Positions 7,958 through 15,575 of a stretch of 29,058 bases of DNA are shown piece by piece. The notes under the pieces are model-generated. The model was not told the DNA's origin. It worked only from the letters and a program-made list of their open reading frames with translations, and searched no databases. Both the position numbers and the translations under genes were made by a program. The stretch lies in NCBI GenBank assembly GCA_002455375.1, contig DKKR01000076.1, forward strand, positions 9,886 to 38,943. The letters are read 5' to 3'. Numbering within the stretch: the stretch's first letter is position 1; each line of letters begins with the position of its first letter. This stretch comes from Bacteroidetes bacterium UBA6661 (GTDB lineage: Bacteria > Bacteroidota > Bacteroidia > AKYH767-A > OLB10).

Positions 7958-9115
7958 GTGAATATTTACACACAAAAACAACAATGGAAGCTTTTGCTTT
8001 TGGCCTCAGCCATACTCATAGGGCTATTGTCATTGTGGTACACCAATAATTTAGTAAAAAAGTTAAGCGAAGAAGAGCGTAAAAAAGTTCAGCTCTGGGC
8101 AGAAGCATCCAAGCAACTTGCCAATATTTCTGTCGAAGCAGGCGACATCAGTTTTTCGCTCATGGTTTTGCAGGATAACAATACTGTACCGGCTATTTTA
8201 ACCGATGAGAGTGGAAATATTTTATCGCACATCAATCTTGATACGGCAAAAGTTAATGACACGCAATATGTTCAGGAAATGCTCCTGCAAATGAAAGAAA
8301 GACATGAGCCTATTGAAATCGCTTTTGCCAACAATCAGAAAAACTTTATTTATTATGAAGATTCCGGTTTATTGTATCAACTTCGCTATTACCCGTATTT
8401 TCAATTGGCAATTATTGCTTTGTTTTTATTAGTAAGTTATCTGGCATTCAGCACTTCGCGCAAAGCAGAACAAAATCAGGTTTGGGTGGGAATGGCAAAA
8501 GAAACTGCACATCAGCTGGGAACACCCCTAAGCAGCCTCATGGCATGGATAGAATATTTTAAGTCAACGGCACAAGATCAGAATCATGTGGAAGAACTTG
8601 AAAAAGATGTTGCAAGATTAAATACCATAACCGAACGTTTTTCAAAAATAGGATCAGCACCGGTACTCCGAAAGGAAGATGTTTATATGGTTATAGAAAA
8701 CACTATTTCCTATATACGTTCACGCACATCGAGTAAGGTAATTTTTAGTCTCAACAAAGCACAGCCACATCAGGTTCTTGCGCCATTAAACATTCCACTA
8801 TTTGAATGGGTACTTGAAAATCTTTTCAAAAATGCTGTTGATGCTATGGATGGCGAAGGAAAAATTGATGTTATGATTACCGATCAGTTGCAGTTTGTAT
8901 ATATAGATATTGCCGATAGTGGAAAAGGTATTCCCAAATCAAAATTTAAAACAGTTTTTAAGCCCGGTTACACTTCTAAAACCCGTGGTTGGGGATTAGG
9001 GCTTTCATTGAGTAAAAGAATTGTTGAAGAGTATCATAACGGACACATTTTTGTAAAAAATTCTGAACCTAATAATGGAACCACTTTCCGTATTGTCCTA
9101 AAAAAACAGGTTTAG
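7958..9115 (+). CDS. Membrane sensor histidine kinase
   Basis: The 385-residue kinase has a membrane helix at about 11-28, a short extracytoplasmic domain (about 30-145) and a second helix at about 148-165. The H-box KETAHQLGTP (181-190) places the phosphorylated His at 185. The ATPase boxes follow: N box NLFKNAVDAMDG, G1 DIADSGKGIP and the G2 loop GWGLGLSLSKRIVEEYHNG. The sensor region is too short to name a ligand. No response regulator gene is adjacent, so it is an orphan here. The start is GTG at 7958, preceded by AAAAGGG. It gives MNIYTQKQQWKLLLLASAIL, which fits the family's usual N-terminus, and the first internal ATG would remove the first membrane helix. The gene is divergent from the ECF sigma operon and shares a 183-bp intergenic region with it. 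Confidence 0.9.
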   Translation: MNIYTQKQQWKLLLLASAILIGLLSLWYTNNLVKKLSEEERKKVQLWAEASKQLANISVEAGDISFSLMVLQDNNTVPAILTDESGNILSHINLDTAKVNDTQYVQEMLLQMKERHEPIEIAFANNQKNFIYYEDSGLLYQLRYYPYFQLAIIALFLLVSYLAFSTSRKAEQNQVWVGMAKETAHQLGTPLSSLMAWIEYFKSTAQDQNHVEELEKDVARLNTITERFSKIGSAPVLRKEDVYMVIENTISYIRSRTSSKVIFSLNKAQPHQVLAPLNIPLFEWVLENLFKNAVDAMDGEGKIDVMITDQLQFVYIDIADSGKGIPKSKFKTVFKPGYTSKTRGWGLGLSLSKRIVEEYHNGHIFVKNSEPNNGTTFRIVLKKQV

Positions 9116-9125
9116 CCTAAGGCTA
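9113..9125. other. Short palindrome covering both convergent stop codons
   Basis: TAGCC-TAA-GGCTA is a 5-bp inverted repeat with a 3-nt loop. The left TAG is the stop of the histidine kinase and the right arm contains the stop of the convergent DinB gene. The stem is short and lacks a T-tract, so a terminator role is weak. Confidence 0.35.
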
Positions 9126-9641
9126 TTGATAATACCTTTCGCGGATAATATTAAAATGATGACGTTGATGTACAATGCAGAAATAGAGCATGTGCCTTAC
9201 AGAATATTTTGTTTGATTAGCAGTTCCTGTTTTATCAAAATCGGCAGCGTCAAGCGAATTAAATAATGCTAACGAAGCTTCGCGCACAATAAGATATTCA
9301 ATGCCAATGCTGTGCATTGCTCTTGTCTTAAAATTTCCGTTTGCCACATATTCGTTTTCATCAAAACCCGGCAACTCTGTCTTGTCATTACGTGCAAAAC
9401 ATAATGCACGATAGGTTAAAATTCTTTCTGTATCACACAGATGACCAATAACTTCTTTCAGCATCCATTTTCCGGGTGCGTAACTAAATGTTTCTTTATT
9501 GACAGGAATTTGCTCCAGCATACTTTCCATTTCATCAGTAGCTGTTTTTAGTGTGAGCAGCATGTCTTCTTCCGGAAGATATTTTAAGTAGCCTTGATAA
9601 TATTCCGAAAGTTGTTGCGGTGATGGTGGTTTGATAATCAT
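9123..9641 (-). CDS. DinB superfamily protein (DinB_2 type, four-helix metal-site fold)
   Basis: The 172-residue all-helical protein has the three metal-binding histidines of the DinB/YfiT fold: H67 in VIGHLCDTER, and H158 and H162 in HQRHHFNII (HxxxH). YAPGKWMLKEVIGHLCDTER is the most conserved block. Members of the family include thiol S-transferases (bacillithiol or mycothiol type) and many proteins of unknown role, so the reaction cannot be named. The gene converges on the histidine kinase (7-bp gap) and is divergent from a second DinB gene 76 bp away. Confidence 0.82.
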   Translation of the reverse strand: MIIKPPSPQQLSEYYQGYLKYLPEEDMLLTLKTATDEMESMLEQIPVNKETFSYAPGKWMLKEVIGHLCDTERILTYRALCFARNDKTELPGFDENEYVANGNFKTRAMHSIGIEYLIVREASLALFNSLDAADFDKTGTANQTKYSVRHMLYFCIVHQRHHFNIIRERYYQ

Positions 9642-9687
9642 ATCTGATAATCTTTGGGAATAAAATTAATACTATTTCTGTTAATAT

Positions 9688-9695
9688 TATATTTG
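9688..9695 (+). promoter_or_regulatory. Candidate -7 element (TATATTTG) of the plus-strand DinB gene
   Basis: TATATTTG matches TAnnTTTG exactly and lies 22 bp before the ATG at 9718, in the 76-bp gap between the two divergent DinB genes. No -33 TTG at the expected distance was seen. Confidence 0.42.
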
Positions 9696-9717
9696 ATTCA
9701 AATTTATTTTAAAAATC

Positions 9718-10206
9718 ATGAGTGGAAATCTATTGCTCCGATATGCCAATTATAATAAATGGGCTAACCAAAGAATTACCAATGCCATAGTGAGTGCAGG
9801 AGAAACTGTTGCAGATACAGAAATGAAAAGCAGTTTCAATACCGTGCGTAAAACAATTTATCATATCTATGACTCGCAGCATACCTGGATTATGCGCATT
9901 CAAAACAAACCATATTCCTGGCCTCCGAGCAAAGATTTTAAAGGCGACTTAAATGAGTTTTCAAAACTGCTTATTGAAAGTTCTCAGGAATGGATTAACT
10001 ACATTTCTAATCTGAATGATGAGGATTTTAAAAAAATCATATCCTATAAGAATACTAAGGGGATAGATCATCAAACACCTTTGGAAGAAATAATCATGCA
10101 CTGTTTTAATCACAGCACCTACCACCGTGGTCAGTTGGTTACCATGCTTCGGCAGGCCGGAGTAAACTCTTTTGAGCCTATGGACTTTATTGCTTTTGTG
10201 CGATAA
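9718..10206 (+). CDS. DinB family protein
   Basis: The 162 residues match the classical DinB family. RYANYNKWANQRI is at 8-20, H49 is in IYHIYDSQHTW, and H132/H136 are in NHSTYHRGQLVTML. The three histidines form the expected divalent metal site of a four-helix bundle. DinB proteins were first found as DNA-damage-induced in Bacillus, and several relatives are thiol transferases; no specific substrate can be read here. Despite the shared fold it is clearly diverged from the neighbouring minus-strand DinB_2 protein. Its last 20 bp overlap the end of the convergent SDR gene. Confidence 0.88.
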   Translation: MSGNLLLRYANYNKWANQRITNAIVSAGETVADTEMKSSFNTVRKTIYHIYDSQHTWIMRIQNKPYSWPPSKDFKGDLNEFSKLLIESSQEWINYISNLNDEDFKKIISYKNTKGIDHQTPLEEIIMHCFNHSTYHRGQLVTMLRQAGVNSFEPMDFIAFVR

Positions 10207-11182
10207 ATATTTTGCAAACCCGATCTACTGTTTCCTCAACGGGAATAAAACGATAATTGAGTTGTTCAGTGATTTTACTGTTATCGTAATTGTAAATCTG
10301 CTGTGATGTATATGCAGTTTCATTGGTGATTAAAGACGGTTTTCCTGTAAAAACAGATTTAAGCCACTCTAACCTCCAGGCCAATTGGGAAAGAAAAACT
10401 CCTGCTTTTATGGTTGGTGGTTTTATGTTTAAACCCTTTGCCATTGTCTTAAACAACCATTCGTAAGATTTATTCTCTGATGATATGATAAAACGCTCAC
10501 CTGATATTTCACTTTCTGTCAAACTTATCAGGCTACGGCTAACATCTTTCACATCAACAAAACCTGAAACGCCTTGAGTATAGAACTTCAGTCCGCTGTA
10601 CAAGGTGTTAAACAATGATGATGAATCGGACCGCCAGTTACCATCACCTAATATTACAGACGGATTAATAATGACAGCATTTAATCCTTCAGTTATGCCT
10701 CGCCACACTTCTCTTTCTGCAGCATATTTACTTATAGCGTAATAGCTGTTTTTTTCATTCTGATTAAACCAATCGTTTTCATTGATCATCTGTTGTGTGC
10801 CGCGACCTAATGTTGCAACAGAACTTACAAAGCCCAATTTAATATTTCTTTTTTCCAAACAGGCATTTACCACATTGGCAGTTCCGTCAGCATTGACTTT
10901 ATACATTTCTTTCCGCTTTTGCGGATTAAAAGACACCATTGCTGCACAGTGAAACACATGCGTGCAGTCCTGCAGCGCATCTTCTATACTGAAAATATCC
11001 AACACATCACCATAAGCAATTTGTATTTTATCAAAAAGCTCAGGCGATGACTTAAACTTTTTTTTGATTAACACTGTGGACGATGACTTACGCAACAAAA
11101 TCCTAACAGATCTGCCCATGGAAATCAGATCAAAGACAAGTTGTGAACCAACCAAGCCGGAAGCACCTGTAATGAGATACAT
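10187..11182 (-). CDS. NAD(P)-dependent epimerase/dehydratase (extended SDR)
   Basis: The 331-residue protein opens with the dinucleotide-binding motif ITGASGLVGSQL (GxxGxxG at 6-12). The catalytic pair is Y148-x3-K152 (YAISK), with serines at 120-121 (FVSSVATLG). NPSVILGDGNW follows, as in extended SDRs acting on nucleotide sugars, dihydroflavonol-like or steroid substrates. The substrate is not evident. The gene starts 2 bp after the RidA stop and is the last gene of the minus-strand operon. Confidence 0.87.
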   Translation of the reverse strand: MYLITGASGLVGSQLVFDLISMGRSVRILLRKSSSTVLIKKKFKSSPELFDKIQIAYGDVLDIFSIEDALQDCTHVFHCAAMVSFNPQKRKEMYKVNADGTANVVNACLEKRNIKLGFVSSVATLGRGTQQMINENDWFNQNEKNSYYAISKYAAEREVWRGITEGLNAVIINPSVILGDGNWRSDSSSLFNTLYSGLKFYTQGVSGFVDVKDVSRSLISLTESEISGERFIISSENKSYEWLFKTMAKGLNIKPPTIKAGVFLSQLAWRLEWLKSVFTGKPSLITNETAYTSQQIYNYDNSKITEQLNYRFIPVEETVDRVCKIFIAQKQ

Positions 11183-11184
11183 AA

Positions 11185-11604
11185 TCAGATGGTGGCTATA
11201 ACTTTCAATTCAATAGCTATTGGTGTTGGCAGACAATTTATCTCAACTGTTGTACGACACGGAGGATTCTCTTTAAAATATTCTGCCCATAGTTTATTGT
11301 AAATCTGAAAATCATCTTTCATGTTGGTAAGAAAAACAGTTACATCAATAATTTTATCCCAACTGCTGCCTGAGTCTTCCAGAATGTATCTTACATTTTT
11401 AAATACTGCATGACATTGTTCAGCTATATCATATTGTACAATGTTACCTGAGGCATCCTGCTCCACACCGGGAATTTTTTTGCTGCCCTTTTCTCGCGGA
11501 CCTACACCTGATAAAAACAATAAATTTCCTACACGTCTTGCATGTGGATAAAGCCCTACAGGCTCCGGTGCTTTCCCTGAATCAATTCGTTGTTGTTCTG
11601 TCAT
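11185..11604 (-). CDS. RidA-family deaminase, 2-aminomuconate deaminase-like subgroup
   Basis: The 139-residue protein is full-length for the RidA/YjgF/UK114 family of small trimeric deaminases. R117 in PPCRTTVEINCLP corresponds to the conserved active-site Arg that binds the imino-acid carboxylate. The N-terminal pattern VGLYPHARR...LFLSGVGPRE and the end LPTPIAIELKVIA resemble the kynurenine-pathway 2-aminomuconate deaminase subgroup more than generic RidA, as I recall those sequences. No other kynurenine gene is in the window, so the substrate is open. The start ATG overlaps the stop of the upstream lipoprotein gene by 4 bp (ATGA), a sign of translational coupling. Confidence 0.88.
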   Translation of the reverse strand: MTEQQRIDSGKAPEPVGLYPHARRVGNLLFLSGVGPREKGSKKIPGVEQDASGNIVQYDIAEQCHAVFKNVRYILEDSGSSWDKIIDVTVFLTNMKDDFQIYNKLWAEYFKENPPCRTTVEINCLPTPIAIELKVIATI

Positions 11605-13220
11605 TGTTTTATTTCTTTAATGTTCCAATTTATTTCAATATCCCAGTTAGCTCGTAATGTTAGTGTTTCTTTATAGTAATATACAAGCTCAGGCAATTGT
11701 TTTAAAAGATAATTTCCTGTTGTAAAAGTTTTATTTCCATCGGCATCATTAATAATACGAATCTTGCATTTTGAAGGAAGCATTCTTTCAAATAAATAAC
11801 TTCCATTACCACCTATATATTTTTCTGAAATGACCATGTCTTTTTCGTCAACCACCTGCAGTATATAGTTTGTTCCCGATAAACCATCTACTTTAATTTT
11901 TACACTGCCATAGTCGGTAAATTCATTGGTATGAAAATTTAGTTTGGTTGTGTCATTTTTGTTGCCGTAAATATCTGTTACCGCTCCCGGCTGTAAAGTT
12001 AAATTCCAATTGCTCTTTTCAATAGTTCCTGCTTTAATTGTAATGAATGATGATGCAGAATCAAAAAAAGCAATTTCAAAAGGTTGTGCTGTAGTGCTAT
12101 CACGCTTCAACAATACTTTTTCTTTGTTAACTGAAGCAACAGGTATAGTTGTTTTAAGTAACACATCATTACCGGGATAAATATTTGTACTTGAAAGCAA
12201 GCTGATGGTTTGTTTTAAGTGCCCTCTGAGTGCTTTTGGCGGTTTTGATATTGTCAATGTATCAGTCCAATTATTTTCGCTTGATAGTTTATAACTTAAC
12301 GTATCGCTGATGGAATCTTTCAACCACACAACCAAGGTGTCATTAGTTTTACTGCGGTTTGTTAATTTGATATTGTCTGCTGTCTGAAGTGGTTCAATAT
12401 TTAATACGCCAACAGGTCTGTTCATCAAAACACTAAATGCAAAAGCGTTAATTGTCTTTGATTCTTTAACGTAAACTTTCTTATCGGCTTCTTTAAACAT
12501 TCTTAAATTTACAGGTGTAGAGTCGCCTCCGCTTACAGGAGTTTTATCAAAGGCAATCCATTCATCAGACTGATTGAATTTATAGTTGTTGTCAGCATCC
12601 TTTAATGCAAAGATTTTATACGGACCTTGTCCAATATTTTTTATTGAAAAATTTCCGCTTTCATCAGTCCTGGTAAAATAAGAAGGTGGATTGTTATAGG
12701 GCAGCGAATCATCGTCCAATGTATAAAGCATTACGAGAATACCTTTTTCACTTTTTAGATTCTCCGCAAACACTACATTTCCTTTAACAAAAAGTGTATC
12801 AACATAGGTGCCTGTAGAAAAAACGTATCTGAATCCTGCCAATGGATTCGACTCATGCAAATCGGCAATGGCATTGCCGAAGTTAATGGTATAAGTAGTA
12901 TTTTCTTTTAACTTTTTCTTAAAAGTAATTGTCAGCTTTTTACCTTTAACTTCAAATGTTGGCGCAGGCTCGATAATTGGCGAAATGACTAACTGCTTGT
13001 CTTTGTCAAGTAACTGAATGTACTCATCAAAAGTAAACACTACTCTTTCACCATTAAAATTTACTGTTTGCTCAGGAGGGACTACCACTTTGAGCTTTGG
13101 AGGTGTTTCATCCTTTTTTCCTCCCGTAGGTGCTACAACAGAAGCACATGCACCTAACATTAGGAGTACGGCAGTCCAAAGAAAAATACTTTTAAAAGAA
13201 ATTATTTTATTCAGCGGCAT
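11601..13220 (-). CDS. Ig-like (SbsA/Big_5-type) domain lipoprotein
   Basis: The 539-residue protein has a lipoprotein signal peptide ending MLGAC, with lipidated Cys at 25. A conserved stretch follows (VAPTGGKKDETPPKL) and then an SbsA-type Ig-like domain (about 45-140: VVFTFDEYIQL, FEVKGKKLTITF, LKENTTYTINFG). A beta-sandwich segment at about 145-230 includes a DADNNYKFN acidic loop that could bind calcium. The rest is beta-rich and unassigned. It is probably exposed at the cell envelope. The protein is common in Bacteroidota but has no known function that I can name. It overlaps the methionine sulfoxide reductase gene by 14 bp upstream and RidA by 4 bp downstream. Confidence 0.82.
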   Translation of the reverse strand: MPLNKIISFKSIFLWTAVLLMLGACASVVAPTGGKKDETPPKLKVVVPPEQTVNFNGERVVFTFDEYIQLLDKDKQLVISPIIEPAPTFEVKGKKLTITFKKKLKENTTYTINFGNAIADLHESNPLAGFRYVFSTGTYVDTLFVKGNVVFAENLKSEKGILVMLYTLDDDSLPYNNPPSYFTRTDESGNFSIKNIGQGPYKIFALKDADNNYKFNQSDEWIAFDKTPVSGGDSTPVNLRMFKEADKKVYVKESKTINAFAFSVLMNRPVGVLNIEPLQTADNIKLTNRSKTNDTLVVWLKDSISDTLSYKLSSENNWTDTLTISKPPKALRGHLKQTISLLSSTNIYPGNDVLLKTTIPVASVNKEKVLLKRDSTTAQPFEIAFFDSASSFITIKAGTIEKSNWNLTLQPGAVTDIYGNKNDTTKLNFHTNEFTDYGSVKIKVDGLSGTNYILQVVDEKDMVISEKYIGGNGSYLFERMLPSKCKIRIINDADGNKTFTTGNYLLKQLPELVYYYKETLTLRANWDIEINWNIKEIKQ

Positions 13221-13713
13221 AGGAAAATGTTTCTGAATAAAGTGAGCTTATTTTTTCCAGGTAATACTTGTCTGTTTCATCAAAATGATTCAGGTGTTCG
13301 CTGTCAATGTCAATAACAGCAACAACATCATGCTTCAAAACAGGAACTACTATTTCGGAGCGGCTCAGCGAGCTGCATGCAATGTGTCCATCAAAATTAT
13401 TTACATCAGGCACTACAATAGTTTTTTTCTGTTGCCATGCTGCACCACACACTCCTTTTCCCAATTCAATGCGTGTACATGCCACAGGCCCCTGAAAAGG
13501 ACCTAACACCAACTGTTGTTTTCCTTCATGTTTTTTCACAAAATAAAATCCTACCCAAAAAAAACCAAAAACCTGCTTGAGCATGGCACATATATTGGCA
13601 GCATTGGCAACAGCATCTACCTCTCCCTTAATCAATGCTTCTGCCTGTGGTAAAAGCTGTGCATACTTTTCTTGTTTGCTTAGTGTAGTATCTATAACTA
13701 TGGCCTCTGACAT
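13207..13713 (-). CDS. msrC: Free methionine-(R)-sulfoxide reductase (GAF-domain fRMsr)
   Basis: The 168-residue GAF-domain protein keeps all three cysteines of the fRMsr family: C79 (QGPVACTRI), C89 (GKGVCGAAW) and C113 (FDGHIACSS). Their spacing of 10 and 24 matches the Cys84/94/118 set of the E. coli enzyme YebR. SRSEIVVPV (117-125) is the conserved substrate-loop strand. The enzyme reduces free L-methionine-(R)-S-oxide in the cytoplasm using thioredoxin, so it protects the methionine pool from oxidation. It is 30 bp downstream of the ComF-like gene, and its 3' end overlaps the lipoprotein gene by 14 bp. Confidence 0.93.
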   Translation of the reverse strand: MSEAIVIDTTLSKQEKYAQLLPQAEALIKGEVDAVANAANICAMLKQVFGFFWVGFYFVKKHEGKQQLVLGPFQGPVACTRIELGKGVCGAAWQQKKTIVVPDVNNFDGHIACSSLSRSEIVVPVLKHDVVAVIDIDSEHLNHFDETDKYYLEKISSLYSETFSYAAE

Positions 13714-13743
13714 TCCTAAAAATTCCGTGCAAATATCAGAAAT

Positions 13744-14427
13744 TCAACGATGAGGAGCAGCAACAGAAGCCATGGATATTTTACAACCGTTAATACCTGA
13801 AAAAGCTTCTGCACATGAAATGATGGTTGAGCCTGTTGAGATTACATCGTCAACCAATAAAACATGTTTGTTTTCATAAGGCTTTGCATCGTCAAGTTCA
13901 AATACACTTTCTGTATTTTCAAATCTTTCATAGCGTGCTTTATGTGTTTGCGACTGCGTGTATTTTTTTCGTTTCAAGGTTGCTGTATGAACTTCTTTCT
14001 GCCAATTTTCAGCTATTCCTAAGGCAATCATCTCACTTTGATTGTAGCCTCTCTGCAAAAGTTTTCCGGGGTGAAGGGGGACAGGAATAATAATATCTGC
14101 ATTGCTGAATGCTGAAGCCTGAAACAACTCAATAGCCATTTGTCTGCCTAACATGATGCCAATTTCTTTACATCCATTGTATTTTAGCTGATGTAAAAGT
14201 CTTTGCAGCACCTGACCTTTCTGAAAAAAATAAACTGCTGTGACGGCTACAAAATCAGTCTTGCCCCAGAAATTTTTTGCAATAGGATTTTCCGGGTCAT
14301 TATGATATTGCGTTTTATGAAGCCCGTATAAACATTGCAGGCAAACATGCTTTTCGCCTCTCAAAAAGCTTTGTCCACAGCCCGGACAGTTGTCGGGGAA
14401 GAACAATTTAAAGAAATCTTTTATCAC
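13744..14427 (-). CDS. ComF-family phosphoribosyltransferase-like protein
   Basis: With a GTG start at 14427 the protein has 227 residues and begins MIKDFFKLFFPDNCPGCG, the usual ComF N-terminus. An in-frame ATG at 14556 would add 43 residues (CFYVKWHFGVSLATAHFHFF...) that look like translated upstream DNA, so I prefer GTG. A zinc ribbon uses C14/C17 and C29/C32. The phosphoribosyltransferase fold follows, with IIPVPLHPGKLLQRGYNQSE in the middle and the PRPP loop HVLLVDDVISTGST near the C-terminus. Relatives support DNA uptake during transformation; the enzyme activity is not settled. It is the first gene of the five-gene minus-strand operon and is divergent from the coiled-coil protein gene. 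Confidence 0.88.
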   Translation of the reverse strand: MIKDFFKLFFPDNCPGCGQSFLRGEKHVCLQCLYGLHKTQYHNDPENPIAKNFWGKTDFVAVTAVYFFQKGQVLQRLLHQLKYNGCKEIGIMLGRQMAIELFQASAFSNADIIIPVPLHPGKLLQRGYNQSEMIALGIAENWQKEVHTATLKRKKYTQSQTHKARYERFENTESVFELDDAKPYENKHVLLVDDVISTGSTIISCAEAFSGINGCKISMASVAAPHR

Positions 14428-14575
14428 TTGTGGCGGTTTTAAATCAAGAAGTAAATATATGCTTTTGTTTAAAAAATGTAAGGTCTGCCGAATAAAAAAG
14501 TGAAAATGAGCGGTGGCCAAAGAAACTCCAAAATGCCATTTTACGTAGAAACACACAATATTTCATCCTTTTTAC

Positions 14576-14605
14576 TTGCTTATAAAATCTAATTACATTA
14601 TTTTG
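14576..14605 (+). promoter_or_regulatory. Candidate promoter of the coiled-coil membrane protein gene
   Basis: TTG (14576-14578) and TATTTTG (14599-14605), 20 bp apart, resemble the Bacteroidota -33 TTG / -7 TAnnTTTG pair, although the -7 part is one base short. They lie 27 bp before the ATG at 14633 in a 205-bp divergent region. Confidence 0.35.
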
Positions 14606-14632
14606 CACCGTTTAACAACCCATTTCAGATAG

Positions 14633-15568
14633 ATGGAAGAATCAGTGAATGAACATACCAAAGCAGATAACCGTGAGCAAAACTCACGCAGAGCACTCGT
14701 ATTTATTGTAATCACCATATTGTTGGGGGTTAACGGATTGTTGTTGTATCAGTTTTTTGATAAAAAGAGTCATTTGGAAGAGGTGACCCGTACTCTTGAC
14801 AATACTTCTGCCGAGCGTGATGCCTTGTCAGCAGAGTTGCAACAGGTAAAAGCAGAGTTTGAAAAAATAAATCAGGAGAACTCAAGTCTGCAGGCTCAGT
14901 TGCTTAGCAAGGACGAAGAGATTAAAAGCAAAATGGCGCAAATCAGAAGGATGATTGAGTCGGGTGATGCTACACAGTTGAAGGTTGCACGAGAAGAATT
15001 AGAACGACTGAGATCAATGAATCAGGTGTATGTTGCACAGTTAGACTCCATGCGAAATGCCAATGTTGCATTAGCTTCACAAAATGAGTCGCTGAATGAC
15101 ATGATTACAGTAGAAAAAAATAAATCTACTGCATTAGCTCTTGAAAATTCAACGCTGACAAAACGAGTTGCTGCCGCATCAGTACTCAGGACTACTTCCA
15201 TTAAAGCATCAGGAGTAAAATATAAGAGCAGTGGTAAGGAGTTAGAAACCAACAAAGCCTCTTCCACACAAAAGATAAAAACCTGTTTTACGATACTTGA
15301 AAACACCGTAACCACATCAGGATCAAAAGATATTTATATTAAGATTATGAGCCCTGATGGTGTGGTGATGACCAATAACACTGAAACATTCACTATTGCC
15401 GGTCAGACTTCGTTGTATTCTTTAAAAGAGTCGTTTGACTATGAGAACCGCGAAATGAATATGTGTGTTTACTGGGAAAAAGGAACTGCCTTCAGCCCCG
15501 GAAAATATACTGTTGAGGCCTATTGCGAAGGAAACCTGATTGCTTCAACTCCGGTGGTTCTGAAATAA
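14633..15568 (+). CDS. Coiled-coil membrane-anchored protein of unknown function
   Basis: The 311-residue protein has a charged N-terminus (1-20), one membrane helix (about 21-42) and a long heptad-rich coiled coil (about 45-175; ERDALSAELQQVKAEFEKIN, then EIKSKMAQIRRMIES). The C-terminal domain (about 185-311) is beta-rich, with KIKTCFTILENTV, DIYIKIMSPDGVVM and a closing PGKYTVEAYCEGNLIAS. I predict an inner-membrane protein whose coil and Ig-like tip face the periplasm. No family name is recognised. The gene converges on the outer-membrane protein gene with only 7 bp between stops; there is no room for a terminator. Confidence 0.75.
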   Translation: MEESVNEHTKADNREQNSRRALVFIVITILLGVNGLLLYQFFDKKSHLEEVTRTLDNTSAERDALSAELQQVKAEFEKINQENSSLQAQLLSKDEEIKSKMAQIRRMIESGDATQLKVAREELERLRSMNQVYVAQLDSMRNANVALASQNESLNDMITVEKNKSTALALENSTLTKRVAAASVLRTTSIKASGVKYKSSGKELETNKASSTQKIKTCFTILENTVTTSGSKDIYIKIMSPDGVVMTNNTETFTIAGQTSLYSLKESFDYENREMNMCVYWEKGTAFSPGKYTVEAYCEGNLIASTPVVLK

Positions 15569-15575
15569 CTTTTCA

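Noticed and set aside
14428..14556. 43-codon extension of the ComF-like protein from an upstream ATG
   Set aside because: The extra residues do not look like a ComF N-terminus, whereas the GTG at 14427 gives exactly the usual MIKDFF...LFFP start.
15022..15315. A 97-codon minus-strand frame inside the coiled-coil protein gene
   Set aside because: It is antisense to a gene with clear heptads and membrane helix, has no recognisable domain, and starts without a plausible promoter.
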